Assembly: GCA_002708845.1 (NCBI GenBank)
Contig: PAPI01000004.1
Location: 62,001-126,000 of the forward strand
Length of the DNA: 64,000 bases
Source of the DNA: Leeuwenhoekiella sp.
Lineage (GTDB): Bacteria; Bacteroidota; Bacteroidia; Flavobacteriales; Flavobacteriaceae
Direction: 5' to 3'
Under the pieces are notes generated by a model. It made no database searches, was not told the DNA's origin, and worked only from the letters and a program-made list of their open reading frames with translations. Every line of letters starts with the position of its first letter. Within the stretch, counting starts at the first letter, position 1. The position numbers and the translations under genes are program-made. Below, piece by piece: positions 36,076 to 45,708 of this stretch.

Positions 36076-36906
36076 TTGAAAAAAAGCGATTTGAAAATTA
36101 AAGATCATTCCTTTTCTCAGGAAGAATTTGATTTGATTTACGACGCAGAACTGGATAAATACATAACAACTCCGGTTCCTCAAAATTTGGAAGACTATTA
36201 TAAAACCGAAAACTACATTTCGCATACAGATGCTAAAGCCGGATTAACTGATAAAATTTATCAGATGGTGAAGCATTTTATGCTAAAGCGAAAACTGAAC
36301 CTGATTAGTCAATATGCTTCTCGGGGGAAGCTTTTAGATATTGGAGCAGGTACCGGTGATTTTTTAAAATCTGCACAAGAATCCGGTTGGGAGGTAAGAG
36401 GTCTCGAACCTAGCGAGACAGCTCGCCAAAATGCCCAAAATAAAGGAATTAAACTTTCGGCTACTATAGATAATTTAGACGGTGAAGATTTTGAGGTAAT
36501 TAGTATGTGGCATGTTTTAGAACACGTACCAGATACTCAAAAGCAAATACAATGGATTTTTGATCACCTCACAGAAAATGGAATTGCGGTAATCGCTGTT
36601 CCTAATTTTAAATCGTACGACGCTAATTATTATAAAGAATTTTGGGCCGCCTGGGATGTGCCGAGACATCTGCATCATTTTTCTTCAAAAAGCATAAAAT
36701 ATCTTTTTGAGAAACACAGTTTTAAATGTATAGCTATAAAACCACTTATTTTCGATTCCTTTTATGTAAGTATGCTTTCTGAAAAATACAAAGGTTCAAA
36801 TTCACCAATGATCCCCGGGTTTTTTAGAGGACTCCTGTCAAATATCAAGGCTAAATCATCTGGTGAATATTCTTCTCTTATTTTTATCCTTAAAAAGCAG
36901 GAATAA
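36076..36906 (+). CDS. Class I SAM-dependent methyltransferase
   Basis: A 276-residue soluble protein starting at TTG (no ATG fits the reading frame better). Motif I is LLDIGAGTGDFLKSA, with GLEPSETARQNAQ as the acidic strand and SMWHVLEHVPD as the post-I helix; NYKEFWAAWDVPRHLHHF is typical of the Methyltransf_23 group that modifies sugars, lipids or quinone-like compounds. The N-terminal 60 residues carry no Zn-finger. Substrate unknown. It follows the parS-like site and mnmG closely and may be part of the mnmG transcript. Confidence 0.88.
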   Translation: MKKSDLKIKDHSFSQEEFDLIYDAELDKYITTPVPQNLEDYYKTENYISHTDAKAGLTDKIYQMVKHFMLKRKLNLISQYASRGKLLDIGAGTGDFLKSAQESGWEVRGLEPSETARQNAQNKGIKLSATIDNLDGEDFEVISMWHVLEHVPDTQKQIQWIFDHLTENGIAVIAVPNFKSYDANYYKEFWAAWDVPRHLHHFSSKSIKYLFEKHSFKCIAIKPLIFDSFYVSMLSEKYKGSNSPMIPGFFRGLLSNIKAKSSGEYSSLIFILKKQE

Positions 36907-37098
36907 TTGAATTAAAGGCATTGGAGGTGTTTTCGGGAGGTTGCATAGCCATTTCCTTCGCATCTTGTTTAACATCTCTTAAATCGCTTTATTTGAGCTC
37001 AGTTTTTATTGCTTTTGATTATTTGTAACTTCAAAAGAATAGACAGTCCTTATCGTAAATTTATTTTTGCAAAATCTTTTTTTAATCGAAGCTAATCT

Positions 37099-37106
37099 TA
37101 CATTTG
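37099..37106 (+). promoter_or_regulatory. Candidate -7 promoter element for the OmpH-like gene
   Basis: TACATTTG matches TAnnTTTG, 18 bases before the lipoprotein start. The gap 36907-37098 has no gene. Confidence 0.55.
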
Positions 37107-37124
37107 CAGCAAATTTTAACAAAT

Positions 37125-37697
37125 ATGAAAATTTCAATCCAATTAGTGCTTTTAGCATTTCTGGTATCCGCTTGTTCTAAATCAAAAACAGGTTTTGTTG
37201 ATACCCAAAAATTATTTGAAGAATATACAGAGCTTACAGAAGTTCAGGACAAGTACACCAAAATGAGTGATGAGGTACGTGCAGATCTTGAACCCCAAAT
37301 CCAGGCTTTTCAAATCAAAGTTGATCTTTATCAAAAAAATGCTGGCAGTATGAGTCCGGCAGAACGTCAGCAAAAGGAACAGGAGCTTGGTGCTATGCAG
37401 CAACAGATTCAGCAAGCGCAACAGATGCGTGGAGGTCAGATTCAGCAGGAAAGCCAGGCCGAAATAGATACCATTATTAAAAAAGTACGTGACTTTATTG
37501 CCGATTACGGAAAGAAGAACGAATATGAGTATATCTATGGTAAAAATGAAGGAGCTAATATCCTATATGGTAAAGAGGAATTAGATCTTACCGACGAAAT
37601 CCTCAAAGCTCTGAATGACAAATACTCTAACGGAGATACTGTAGTTTCTGAAGAAACTGAAACAGAAGCAAAGACAGATACAACTGTTACTGAATAA
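37125..37697 (+). CDS. OmpH/Skp family lipoprotein chaperone
   Basis: A 190-residue lipoprotein. The ATG at 37125 gives MKISIQLVLLAFLVSAC with a clean lipobox; the frame extends upstream to a TTG but that would spoil the signal. The mature protein is a long helical hairpin (EEYTELTEVQDKYTKMSDEV, RQQKEQELGAMQQQIQQAQQ) with the small Skp-like body at both ends (GFVDTQKLFEEY, YIYGKNEGANILYGKEELDL). Skp-type proteins hold unfolded outer-membrane proteins in the periplasm; Bacteroidota usually carry several copies. Lipid anchoring is a variation on the soluble E. coli Skp. Confidence 0.88.
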   Translation: MKISIQLVLLAFLVSACSKSKTGFVDTQKLFEEYTELTEVQDKYTKMSDEVRADLEPQIQAFQIKVDLYQKNAGSMSPAERQQKEQELGAMQQQIQQAQQMRGGQIQQESQAEIDTIIKKVRDFIADYGKKNEYEYIYGKNEGANILYGKEELDLTDEILKALNDKYSNGDTVVSEETETEAKTDTTVTE

Positions 37698-37717
37698 ATT
37701 TCTATATAATTACAATT

Positions 37718-37743
37718 AAAGCTGCCTAGGGCAGCTTTTTTTA
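37718..37743. terminator. Bidirectional terminator
   Basis: AAAGCTGCC-TA-GGGCAGCTTTTTTT with a 9-bp stem; shared by the OmpH-like gene and the convergent holB. Confidence 0.85.
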
Positions 37744-38889
37744 TGCTTTAGTGTGTAGTAAACGGGTAAGTTTAATGGAAAGATCAGTCAGAATGATTTT
37801 CGCGTTCCCGTTACGCTCAATGTGATATGCAGCAGTCTGCAATTCTTCAATTACACCAGTTATATTATTTCCGTGAACAAAGGGAGCAAATTTGGCCAGT
37901 TCAAATTGTGTAGAAGGCTGAAGATAAACCATTTCAGAAGCATTATAATTCAATAATAAGGCTTGCCTAAAAAAATCTTCACAATAGCCTAAAAAGCTTT
38001 TTTGAGTTTCTCTGCCTTTTGAAGCAATATTTTCGCTCCACGAGATAAGGTCTAGTATCGCTTTTTTATTACCTCGCGCTTTAAATGCGGTACGCACCCA
38101 GTCTACAAACCAGGTTTCATACTCTTCTTCCTCACTGTTATTATGCAAAAAATGTAATGCGAGATTGTAATCACCGTGAGCTTTAACAGCTATTTTTTTT
38201 GCTTCTGCGGGTGTGACTTTATGTTTTTGTATCAAAGCTTCCTCAAGTGCCTCTGCGGCAAGGGGAGGAAAATGCAACACCTGGCAACGCGATTTAATGG
38301 TATCTAGAATCTGATCTTCATTTTCAGCAATAAGTATAAATACCGTTTTCTGCGGTGGCTCTTCAATCAACTTAAGTAATTTATTTGAGGCCGAAGTATT
38401 CATTTTATCAGCCATCCAAATAATCATAACTTTGAAGCCTCCTTCGTAGGATTTCAGCGAGAGTTTGCGCACGATATCCTGTGCCTCATCTACCCCAATT
38501 TTACCCTGTTTTTTTTCAATTCCCAGATGTTGATGCCAGTCATATAGGCTTCCGTAAGGATTCTTGCTGAAAAATTCGCGCCATTCCTTGGCAAAATGGT
38601 CAGATACCGGATGTGATTTAACGCTGTCAGTTGTAGCAACCGGAAATGCAAAATGCAAGTCAGGATGAGAAAGATGTTCAAATTTCAAATTACAGGAAGC
38701 ATTAGCTCCAGAATTTTCACCACCTGCATTTGCGCAAATAAGATATTGAGCATAGGCAACGGCACAGGGTAAAACACCGCTTCCACTAGAGCCTATAAAA
38801 AGTTGGGCGTGAGCGATACGTTTCCGGTCTACACTGGTAGTCAGGTGATTTTTGATGAACTGCTGCCCTAATATCGATTGAAACTGCAT
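37741..38889 (-). CDS. holB: DNA polymerase III delta' subunit
   Basis: A 382-residue clamp-loader subunit. The nucleotide-binding loop region is GSSGSGVLPCAVAYA, in which the essential Walker-A lysine is absent, as usual in delta' (non-hydrolysing) subunits; IIWMADKMNTSASNKLLKLI and EEPPQKTVFILIAENED LLDTIKSRCQ-type blocks (sensor 1, with the SRC arginine-finger motif) follow. The Cys residues that coordinate zinc in other clamp-loader subunits are only partly present. Monocistronic on the minus strand, divergent from pgk. Confidence 0.93.
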   Translation of the reverse strand: MQFQSILGQQFIKNHLTTSVDRKRIAHAQLFIGSSGSGVLPCAVAYAQYLICANAGGENSGANASCNLKFEHLSHPDLHFAFPVATTDSVKSHPVSDHFAKEWREFFSKNPYGSLYDWHQHLGIEKKQGKIGVDEAQDIVRKLSLKSYEGGFKVMIIWMADKMNTSASNKLLKLIEEPPQKTVFILIAENEDQILDTIKSRCQVLHFPPLAAEALEEALIQKHKVTPAEAKKIAVKAHGDYNLALHFLHNNSEEEEYETWFVDWVRTAFKARGNKKAILDLISWSENIASKGRETQKSFLGYCEDFFRQALLLNYNASEMVYLQPSTQFELAKFAPFVHGNNITGVIEELQTAAYHIERNGNAKIILTDLSIKLTRLLHTKA

Positions 38890-38935
38890 CCGCCAAATAT
38901 AACAGAAATGTAACGTATTTTCTGAGCCTATCTGT

Positions 38936-38943
38936 TATATTTG
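38936..38943 (+). promoter_or_regulatory. Candidate -7 promoter element for pgk
   Basis: TATATTTG matches TAnnTTTG, 77 bases before the pgk start in the divergent holB-pgk gap. Confidence 0.55.
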
Positions 38944-39020
38944 TTGGCTCCATACCCGATGATAGGGTACATACTGAAGACCAATCACAAAAAGAATAGC
39001 TAACCGTAAAATCAATTTTA

Positions 39021-40208
39021 ATGAAAACCATTGACGATTTTAATTTTAATGATAAAAAGGCCCTGATACGCGTAGATTTTAATGTTCCACTTAATGACGA
39101 TTTGGAAGTAACAGACGTTACGCGTATTGAAGCTGCTAAACCCACAATTCTAAAAATTTTGGAAGATGGTGGCTCGGCGATATTAATGTCACATCTGGGC
39201 AGACCAAAAGATCATGAGCCTGAGTTTTCGTTAAAAAACATCGCGGGCAAAGTTTCTGAAATCATAGGTGTTCAGGTGAAATTTGTAGAAGATTGCGTAG
39301 GATCTAAAGCGGAAGAAGCTGCTGCAGCGCTTGAGCCTGGAGAAATCCTGTTACTTGAAAATCTGCGCTATCACGATGCGGAGACTGAAGGTGATGAAGA
39401 TTTTGCTAAACAATTAGCGAATCTTGGAGATATTTATGTGAATGATGCCTTTGGTACTGCTCACCGAGCACACGCCTCAACAACAATAGTAGCTCAATTT
39501 TTCCCAGAGAAAAAGTGCTTTGGTTATTTGCTGGCAAAAGAAATTGAGAGCATCGATAAGGTATTGAACGATAACCAAAAGCCAGTACTTGCCATTCTTG
39601 GGGGTGCTAAAGTTTCTTCAAAAATCACGGTTATTGAAAATGTTTTAGACAAAGTAGATGATCTGATTATTGGTGGTGGTATGGCATACACGTTTATTAA
39701 GGCTCAAGGGGGGGAAGTTGGAAGCTCTATTTGCGAAGATGATAAAATGGAATTGGCTCTTGATATTTTAAAACATGCGAAAGAAAAAAATGTAAGCGTG
39801 CATTTACCGGTAGACGTAGTAGCGGCAGACAGCTTTTCAGAATTTGCAAATACAAAAGTAGAGCCAATTGATAAGATCCCTGATGGCTGGCAAGGCCTTG
39901 ATGCGGGTCCAAAATCTTTAGAAAATTTCAAACAGGTGGTGCTCAAAAGTAAAACCATTTTATGGAATGGTCCTTTGGGTGTTTTTGAGATGAAACCTTT
40001 TGCGAATGGGACTATTGAACTCGGTAATTTTATCGATGAGGCTACTCAAAAAGGTGCGTTTTCTCTTGTAGGTGGTGGTGATAGTGTTGCTGCAGTGAAA
40101 CAATTTGGTTTTGAAGATAAGGTAAGTTACGTTTCTACAGGTGGTGGTGCTATGCTCGAAATGCTTGAAGGTAAAGAGCTACCCGGTATTGCGGCTATTC
40201 AGAATTAA
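39021..40208 (+). CDS. pgk: Phosphoglycerate kinase
   Basis: A 395-residue glycolytic enzyme transferring the phosphate of 1,3-bisphosphoglycerate to [11 protein letters not shown] is the N-terminal signature, with LMSHLGRPK and LLENLRYH providing the triose-binding basic residues; the C-terminal ATP-binding domain shows [22 protein letters not shown] and the final [13 protein letters not shown]. Length is standard for bacterial PGK. It has its own promoter motif; the transglycosylase gene follows after 85 bases. Confidence 0.98.
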   Translation: MKTIDDFNFNDKKALIRVDFNVPLNDDLEVTDVTRIEAAKPTILKILEDGGSAILMSHLGRPKDHEPEFSLKNIAGKVSEIIGVQVKFVEDCVGSKAEEAAAALEPGEILLLENLRYHDAETEGDEDFAKQLANLGDIYVNDAFGTAHRAHASTTIVAQFFPEKKCFGYLLAKEIESIDKVLNDNQKPVLAILGGAKVSSKITVIENVLDKVDDLIIGGGMAYTFIKAQGGEVGSSICEDDKMELALDILKHAKEKNVSVHLPVDVVAADSFSEFANTKVEPIDKIPDGWQGLDAGPKSLENFKQVVLKSKTILWNGPLGVFEMKPFANGTIELGNFIDEATQKGAFSLVGGGDSVAAVKQFGFEDKVSYVSTGGGAMLEMLEGKELPGIAAIQN

Positions 40209-40293
40209 CATAAAACCGGTATAGGATTATCCCGGGCGTTTTAGATTTTGATTAAAAAATACGACTTTAGCGTTTGCATCGTTGTAAGTATCT

Positions 40294-41898
40294 ATGAAGA
40301 AAAGCTTAAGTCTGGGCATTGTATTAAGTTGCGTGTCTGTTCTGGTCTTAAACGCCCAGGAAACCAATACCGAAAAATCAGCTGAAGAAGTACAGATCAG
40401 CAAATCGCTACCTATTGTTGATACGGTAGAACTCAAACAAATTCAGCAAAATCTGGATAAGGAATTGAAGCAGAATGCCTCAAAACCGGAGCAAAAAGTA
40501 TTTCTCTTTAAAGAGGTGGATGGCGATGCAACAACCTATACACTCAAAGACCGAAAATTTACTGCTAAAATAGATGAGCGCTGGATTGAAGAACTTACCA
40601 CAGGAACACTCTACGACTCTATTAACGCCCTTGTAGATGATACAGACTACGAAGAGGTAAATTACCCTGAACTCACCACAGAAACGCTTAAAAAACGTCT
40701 TGCAGACCTTAATGCGCGTACGCCTTTCAACATCGAATACAATCCCTCGCTTGAAAATGTCATTAAAGGCTATTTAAAGCGTCATAAGCCCACCTTAGAG
40801 CGGCTAATGGGACTATCTGAATTTTATTTTCCGGGATTTGAAGAGACTTTTGATAAATACGATATGCCACTTGAACTCAAGTATCTGGCAATCGTAGAAT
40901 CGGCTTTGCGTCCCAGAGCCAAATCGCGAGTAGGTGCTACCGGAATCTGGCAGTTTATGTTTAGCACTGGTAAATTATACGGTCTTGACATCAGTTCTTA
41001 TGTAGATGAACGTATGGACCCCATAATGTCAACTGAAGCCGCAGCGCAATATCTTTCAAAACTATATGAGATTTTCGGAGATTGGGATCTGGCTCTGGCC
41101 TCTTACAATTCCGGTCCTGGTAATGTGAGCAAAGCAATACGCCGCAGCGGTGGCCGCACCAATTACTGGAACATCAGAAATCATCTACCTCGGGAAACAG
41201 CGGGATATGTTCCTGCTTTTCTGGCAACGATGTACATCTTCGAATACGCTGAAGAGCATGGTTATAAGCCTCAAAAGCCTGAAATCAATTATTTTGAGAC
41301 GGATACCGTTCGTGTAAAGGAAATGCTTACCCTGCAACAGGTTTCTGCTTATACCGGTGTTTCGCTTGAAGAAATTCAGTTTTTAAACCCGGCGTATAAA
41401 CTTGATATTATTCCCTATGTTTCTGATGAGGAATATTATCTGAGACTACCCGTTACGGCCCTTGGACCCTTCGTAAATAATGAAACCGAGATTTACGCTA
41501 CCGCCAAGGAAGAATTAAAACGGGAAGAAGAAACACTGCCACAATATCTTGAAGTACCGTCAAGTGTTACATACAGAGTGCGCAGCGGTGATTATTTGGG
41601 TAAAATAGCCGAACGGTATGGGGTAGGGGTTTCTCAAATTAAACGCTGGAATAATCTGAGGTCAAATAATTTACGTATAGGTCAGCGCCTTATTTTATAC
41701 CCTTCAAAACCGGTTGCTTTAACTGCAAAGCCAAGCTCAAATTCAGGCTCTTCAAAAAAGTATGTTGTTAAAAAAGGAGATAGTTTATGGACGATTGCGC
41801 GTAAATTTCCTGGAGTAAGTGCTGAGAACCTTAAAGTTTGGAACGATCTTAGTGGTACTAATTTGAAACCGGGAATGACCCTGGTTATCGCTAACTAA
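40294..41898 (+). CDS. Lytic transglycosylase with LysM repeats (MltD-like)
   Basis: A 534-residue exported peptidoglycan enzyme. A signal peptide (LGIVLSCVSVLVLNAQ) is followed by an unstructured part, then the SLT domain from about residue 170 to 330 with catalytic E202 in LAIVESALRPRAKSRVGATG, IWQFMFSTGK and LALASYNSGPGNVSKAI. Two LysM domains (about 425-470 and 487-532; YRVRSGDYLGKIAERYGVGV and YVVKKGDSLWTIARKFPGVS) bind glycan strands. It cuts the MurNAc-GlcNAc bond with formation of anhydro-MurNAc. The DUF4837 gene follows 18 bases later. Confidence 0.95.
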   Translation: MKKSLSLGIVLSCVSVLVLNAQETNTEKSAEEVQISKSLPIVDTVELKQIQQNLDKELKQNASKPEQKVFLFKEVDGDATTYTLKDRKFTAKIDERWIEELTTGTLYDSINALVDDTDYEEVNYPELTTETLKKRLADLNARTPFNIEYNPSLENVIKGYLKRHKPTLERLMGLSEFYFPGFEETFDKYDMPLELKYLAIVESALRPRAKSRVGATGIWQFMFSTGKLYGLDISSYVDERMDPIMSTEAAAQYLSKLYEIFGDWDLALASYNSGPGNVSKAIRRSGGRTNYWNIRNHLPRETAGYVPAFLATMYIFEYAEEHGYKPQKPEINYFETDTVRVKEMLTLQQVSAYTGVSLEEIQFLNPAYKLDIIPYVSDEEYYLRLPVTALGPFVNNETEIYATAKEELKREEETLPQYLEVPSSVTYRVRSGDYLGKIAERYGVGVSQIKRWNNLRSNNLRIGQRLILYPSKPVALTAKPSSNSGSSKKYVVKKGDSLWTIARKFPGVSAENLKVWNDLSGTNLKPGMTLVIAN

Positions 41899-41916
41899 CT
41901 TTAATTATTTTAAACG

Positions 41917-42894
41917 ATGCGAAAAATTATTCTATTATTGACACTTATAGCTTTAGTAGCCTGCAATGATAAGCCTGAAGGTAAAGTACTTTCAGCCTCA
42001 TCAGGAGCACTAAATGCTTTAACTGTTGTCATGCCAAATGATATGTGGGCAGGTCAAATAGGAGAGGCTGTACGCCAGAAACTAGCCGGCCCCGTACACG
42101 GTCTGCCTCAGGTAGAACCCATGTTTGAAATCAATCAAATGCCTTCTGAAGCTTTTACCGGCTTTATGCGCAAGCAGCGTACATTTCTTAAAATCGAGCA
42201 GTCCGATTCATCCGGGGTTTCTATTATTAAAGATGAATATGCGCGTCCACAAACCGGGATCATCGTAAAAGGCCCCTCAGAAGAAGCTATTATTAATCAA
42301 ATAACACAGGATAGTGCTAAGATTGTTAATGCGGTTAAAAATGCTGAGTTTACTGAAAAAATTCGTCAAATAAGTCTGTCTTTAAAAGATGATGAACCGC
42401 TTACCGAAGCTTTTGGCATTACTATGAAGTTTCCCACGGCTTACCGTTATGCGAAAAAAGACAAAGATTTTTTCTGGATACGTAAAGACATTCCGCATGG
42501 CGATATGAACATTACCGTTTATGAGGTGCCTTACAATACGATAGACAGAGATTCAAATACCGTAGGCTCATTGATAAAAATGCGTGATTCTATAGGCGGA
42601 GACAATATAACCGTGAGTGAGGGGATGCGTTTTATTACTGAGGCGGCTTTCGCTCCTTATCTGGAAGAAGCCACGATAGATGGTAAACCCGCCTATCAAA
42701 TGAAAGGGATGTGGGAAGTAAAAGGCCGTTATATGGCCGGTCCTTTCGTGAATTTTACGGTAGATGATAAAGAAAACAATCGTTATCTGGTGCTGGAAGG
42801 TTTTGTATTTAAGCCTTCAGCAAGTAAACGGGATAATTTATTTGAGTTAGAATCTATACTGCGATCAGTTAAATTTGTAGATAAGAAGAACTAA
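41917..42894 (+). CDS. DUF4837 family lipoprotein
   Basis: A 325-residue lipoprotein: signal peptide MRKIILLLTLIALVAC with a lipobox, then a mature domain of alternating strands (ALTVVMPNDMWAGQIGEAVR, PQVEPMFEINQMPSEAF, GITMKFPTAYRYAKK). DUF4837 proteins are widespread in Bacteroidota and have no known function. Here it shares a transcript with the MltD-like transglycosylase and ends at a strong terminator, suggesting a cell-envelope role. Confidence 0.9.
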   Translation: MRKIILLLTLIALVACNDKPEGKVLSASSGALNALTVVMPNDMWAGQIGEAVRQKLAGPVHGLPQVEPMFEINQMPSEAFTGFMRKQRTFLKIEQSDSSGVSIIKDEYARPQTGIIVKGPSEEAIINQITQDSAKIVNAVKNAEFTEKIRQISLSLKDDEPLTEAFGITMKFPTAYRYAKKDKDFFWIRKDIPHGDMNITVYEVPYNTIDRDSNTVGSLIKMRDSIGGDNITVSEGMRFITEAAFAPYLEEATIDGKPAYQMKGMWEVKGRYMAGPFVNFTVDDKENNRYLVLEGFVFKPSASKRDNLFELESILRSVKFVDKKN

Positions 42895-42910
42895 GAAATA
42901 GGTATAAACG

Positions 42911-42943
42911 AAAAAAGCGCTTGAATTTTCAAGCGCTTTTTTT
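42911..42943. terminator. Bidirectional terminator
   Basis: AAAAAAGCGCTTGAA/TTCAAGCGCTTTTTT, a nearly perfect stem with T-runs on both strands, shared with the convergent tatA. Confidence 0.92.
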
Positions 42944-42965
42944 ATTTCAACATTTTAAAAAATCA

Positions 42966-43172
42966 TTACGATTTTTTATCCTCTAGTTTTTCTTCAGATT
43001 TCTTGGGGCTGTCATCATCTCGCGATGCATCCTTAAACTCTTTGATACCACTTCCTAAGCCTCGCATCATTTCCGGTATTTTTTTACCTCCAAAAAGTAA
43101 GAGTACTATTACTACGATAAGCCCAATCTGCCAGGGACCCACCATGCCTAATATTATCGCTGGTATATTCAT
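42966..43172 (-). CDS. tatA: Twin-arginine translocase subunit TatA/TatE
   Basis: A 68-residue protein with one transmembrane helix (PWQIGLIVVIVLLLFGGKKI) followed by the amphipathic helix PEMMRGLGSGIKEFKDAS and a charged tail, the full TatA layout including the FGGKKIPE hinge. TatA forms the pore through which folded, RR-signal proteins cross the inner membrane; the oxidoreductase at 5.1-6.2 kb is a likely client. No tatC is adjacent. The charged acidic/basic tail is longer than the core family minimum. Confidence 0.95.
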   Translation of the reverse strand: MNIPAIILGMVGPWQIGLIVVIVLLLFGGKKIPEMMRGLGSGIKEFKDASRDDDSPKKSEEKLEDKKS

Positions 43173-43266
43173 AATTCAAAATTTAGATGGTAAAGATAAC
43201 AAGAATTAGCCAAAAAGCGTTGCAGTATGTAAAACTTTAGCAGTAGGCAAACGCCTTTTTAAATTT

Positions 43267-43274
43267 TATATTTG
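43267..43274 (+). promoter_or_regulatory. Candidate -7 promoter element for the M23 peptidase unit
   Basis: TATATTTG matches TAnnTTTG, 57 bases before the M23 gene, in the divergent tatA-M23 gap. Confidence 0.55.
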
Positions 43275-43331
43275 TTGGCGCATAAATGAACCGCAAACCT
43301 ATTCGATATGCGATTAAAGCCCGTTTAAGCT

Positions 43332-44198
43332 ATGGCCAAACCCAAAGAGCGCAGAAAACTAAAAAAGCGACTCCTGCACAAGTACAGGTTGTTGATTTTA
43401 AATGAAGATACTTTTGAGGAGCGTGTTTCCTTAAAACTAACCCGGCTCAATGTGTTTATTTTGGTGGGTTTTTCTATGATTATTCTTATCGCGCTTACAA
43501 CCTTGCTCATCGCATATACACCCTTGCGTGAGTACATACCGGGATATTCTTCAGTAAAACTCAAACGTCAAGCCACTGCGTTAATGTTTGAGACCGATTC
43601 TTTAAAGCGACAGCTTGACATCAACAAACAATATCTTAACAGTATAAAAAAAGTGCTTACGGGTGATGTGGCTGAAGTAAATTTTAATAAAGATTCTATC
43701 GCTTTGAATGAGCCCAGAGATACTAACGGCCTGGAGTTTCGGGTTTCTAAGGAAGACAGTATTTTAAGGGAACAGGTAGCCAATGAAGACCGTTATAATT
43801 TGTTTGATCCGGCATCTTCAACGATGAGTTTTTCGCTTTTCCCACCCGTAAAAGGAAATATTACTGAAGGTTATGATGCAGACGAGCGGCATTACGCTGT
43901 AGATGTCGTGGTACCCAAAAATGAACCGGTAAAAGCTGTAGCAGACGGCACGGTAATTTTTTCAGAATGGACGGCAGACACGGGCTATGTACTTATCATT
44001 GAACACGGTAATAATTTAATTTCGGTTTATAAGCACAACGCTTCCCTAACCCAAAATCAGGGAGATCTGGTAAAGGCAGGTGAAGTCGTCGCAATTGCAG
44101 GTTCAACCGGCGAACTTTCTACAGGGCCCCATTTGCATTTTGAATTGTGGAACAATGGTTATCCTGTAGATCCTACAAACTATATCTCATTTGAGTAA
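43332..44198 (+). CDS. M23 family peptidoglycan endopeptidase
   Basis: A 288-residue membrane-anchored zinc peptidase. One transmembrane helix at about residues 37-58 (FILVGFSMIILIALTTLLIA), a coiled-coil linker (ALMFETDSLKRQLDINKQYL), then the LytM domain from about 170: H187-x3-D191 (RHYAVD) and H267-L-H269 (GPHLHFELW) are the metal/catalytic residues. It cleaves peptide cross-links in peptidoglycan. The C-terminal strand VDPTNYI is typical. Its stop codon overlaps the GH3-family start in TAATG, so the two are translationally coupled. Confidence 0.95.
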   Translation: MAKPKERRKLKKRLLHKYRLLILNEDTFEERVSLKLTRLNVFILVGFSMIILIALTTLLIAYTPLREYIPGYSSVKLKRQATALMFETDSLKRQLDINKQYLNSIKKVLTGDVAEVNFNKDSIALNEPRDTNGLEFRVSKEDSILREQVANEDRYNLFDPASSTMSFSLFPPVKGNITEGYDADERHYAVDVVVPKNEPVKAVADGTVIFSEWTADTGYVLIIEHGNNLISVYKHNASLTQNQGDLVKAGEVVAIAGSTGELSTGPHLHFELWNNGYPVDPTNYISFE

Positions 44199-45691
44199 TG
44201 TCTATAAAATCACTTTCAGCTAAAATATTTGCCAAATACATTGTTTCCAAAACTAAAATGTGGAGCCGTAATCCAGGTGCTACCCAACAGCAGGTTTTTG
44301 AACATTTAATCAGCAAAGCCGAAAAAACACGTTTTGGTCAGGACCATAATTTTAAAGAGATAGATAGCTACGAGTCCTTTAAAAATCAGGTTCCAATTAG
44401 AGATTATGAGCAGCTAAAACCTTACGTAGAAGAGGTTGTTGCTGGTAAAAAAGACATTTTATGGCCCGGATTGCCTGAGTATTTTGCAAAAACTTCCGGA
44501 ACGACATCCGGGGCCAAATACATTCCCATCACAGCTGAGTCTATGCCTATGCACGTTAATGCTGCCCGAGATGCAATTTTACATTATATCGAAGACACGG
44601 GTAACAGTGATTTTGTTGACGGAAAGATGATCTTTCTACAGGGAAGTCCAGAACTTCAAATCAAAAATGGCATTAAAACCGGGCGTCTGTCTGGTATTGT
44701 GGCGCATTACGTGCCCGGCTATTTACAACGTAATCGGATGCCTTCATGGGAAACCAACTGCATTGATGACTGGGAAACCAAAGTAGATGCTATCGTTGAA
44801 GAGACCCACGATAAAAATATGAGTGTAATCAGTGGGATTCCTTCCTGGGTACAGATGTATTTTGAACGCCTTAAAGCCAAGCGCAATTTGCCCGTAGGTG
44901 ATATTTTTCCCAATTTCAACCTGTTTATTTACGGCGGGGTGAATTACGAGCCGTATCGCGAGAAGTTTGAAAATTTAATAGGGAGAAAGGTTGATAGTAT
45001 TGAATTATACCCGGCCAGTGAAGGTTTTTTCGCATTTCAGGATTCACAAACCGAAAAAGGAATGCTTTTGCTCCTCAACAGCGGTATTTTCTATGAGTTT
45101 GTAAAAGCCGATTCCTTTTTTGATGAAAACCCTGAACGTTTGAGCATCACTCAGGTTGAACCTGGGGTAAACTATGTAATGATTATTTCTACCACCGCCG
45201 GCTTATGGGCTTATAATGTGGGAGATACTGTGATGTTTACTTGCTTAAAACCCTATCGGGTTGTCGTTACCGGGCGTATAAAGCATTTTATATCGGCCTT
45301 TGGAGAGCACGTCATTGGCAAAGAGGTTGAAGAAGCCTTAAGCGCCGCTGCACAAGAATATCAGGTTCAGGTAAGTGAGTTTACGGTTGCTCCGCAAATC
45401 AATCCGGCTTCAGGATTACCCTATCACGAATGGTTTATAGAGTTTGAACGGGAACCTCAGGATTTTGATGCTTTCGCGAAAGCGATAGATGAAAATTTAC
45501 AAAAACAAAACAGCTATTACTTTGACCTCATCAAAGGTAATGTGCTCAAGAGGCTTGAGATACATAAAATCCCGGCTGGAGGTTTCAACACCTTTATGAA
45601 ATCACAGGGAAAACTGGGAGGCCAGAATAAGCTGCCTCGCCTGTCTAACGACCGTAAAATCGCTGAGGCTTTAGAACAACTTAATTTTTAA
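44198..45691 (+). CDS. GH3 family acyl-adenylate-forming enzyme
   Basis: A 497-residue member of the GH3 group of the ANL superfamily (named after plant auxin-amido synthetases). ATP-binding motif FAKTSGTTSGAKYIPIT, LYPASEGFFAFQD as the A5-like motif and YNVGDTVMFT as the A7-like motif are intact. Such enzymes link a carboxylate to an amino acid or similar amine; in bacteria the substrate is unknown. The gene carries the palindrome GCTTTCGCGAAAGC (45470-45483) coding AFAKA. Overlaps the M23 gene upstream by one base. Confidence 0.9.
   Translation: MSIKSLSAKIFAKYIVSKTKMWSRNPGATQQQVFEHLISKAEKTRFGQDHNFKEIDSYESFKNQVPIRDYEQLKPYVEEVVAGKKDILWPGLPEYFAKTSGTTSGAKYIPITAESMPMHVNAARDAILHYIEDTGNSDFVDGKMIFLQGSPELQIKNGIKTGRLSGIVAHYVPGYLQRNRMPSWETNCIDDWETKVDAIVEETHDKNMSVISGIPSWVQMYFERLKAKRNLPVGDIFPNFNLFIYGGVNYEPYREKFENLIGRKVDSIELYPASEGFFAFQDSQTEKGMLLLLNSGIFYEFVKADSFFDENPERLSITQVEPGVNYVMIISTTAGLWAYNVGDTVMFTCLKPYRVVVTGRIKHFISAFGEHVIGKEVEEALSAAAQEYQVQVSEFTVAPQINPASGLPYHEWFIEFEREPQDFDAFAKAIDENLQKQNSYYFDLIKGNVLKRLEIHKIPAGGFNTFMKSQGKLGGQNKLPRLSNDRKIAEALEQLNF
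45470..45483. repeat. 14-bp palindrome GCTTTCGCGAAAGC inside the GH3 gene
   Basis: Perfect palindrome, in frame as Ala-Phe-Ala-Lys-Ala. An identical copy lies in the same frame at 60888-60901. Confidence 0.85.
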
Positions 45692-45708
45692 AAAGTATAT
45701 TTGGCTTT

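Noticed and set aside
38490-38681. Small minus-strand ORF inside holB
   Set aside because: It is in another frame of holB without any coding signal of its own; the same holds for the other short open frames overlapping real genes.
37741-38889. holB as a decayed ATPase because the Walker-A lysine is missing
   Set aside because: Loss of this lysine is normal for delta' subunits, so no degeneration is implied.
45696-45703. TATATTTG before the DUF6909-like gene as a promoter
   Set aside because: It is only 5 bases from the start codon and inside a tight operon; kept as possible but not listed as a feature.
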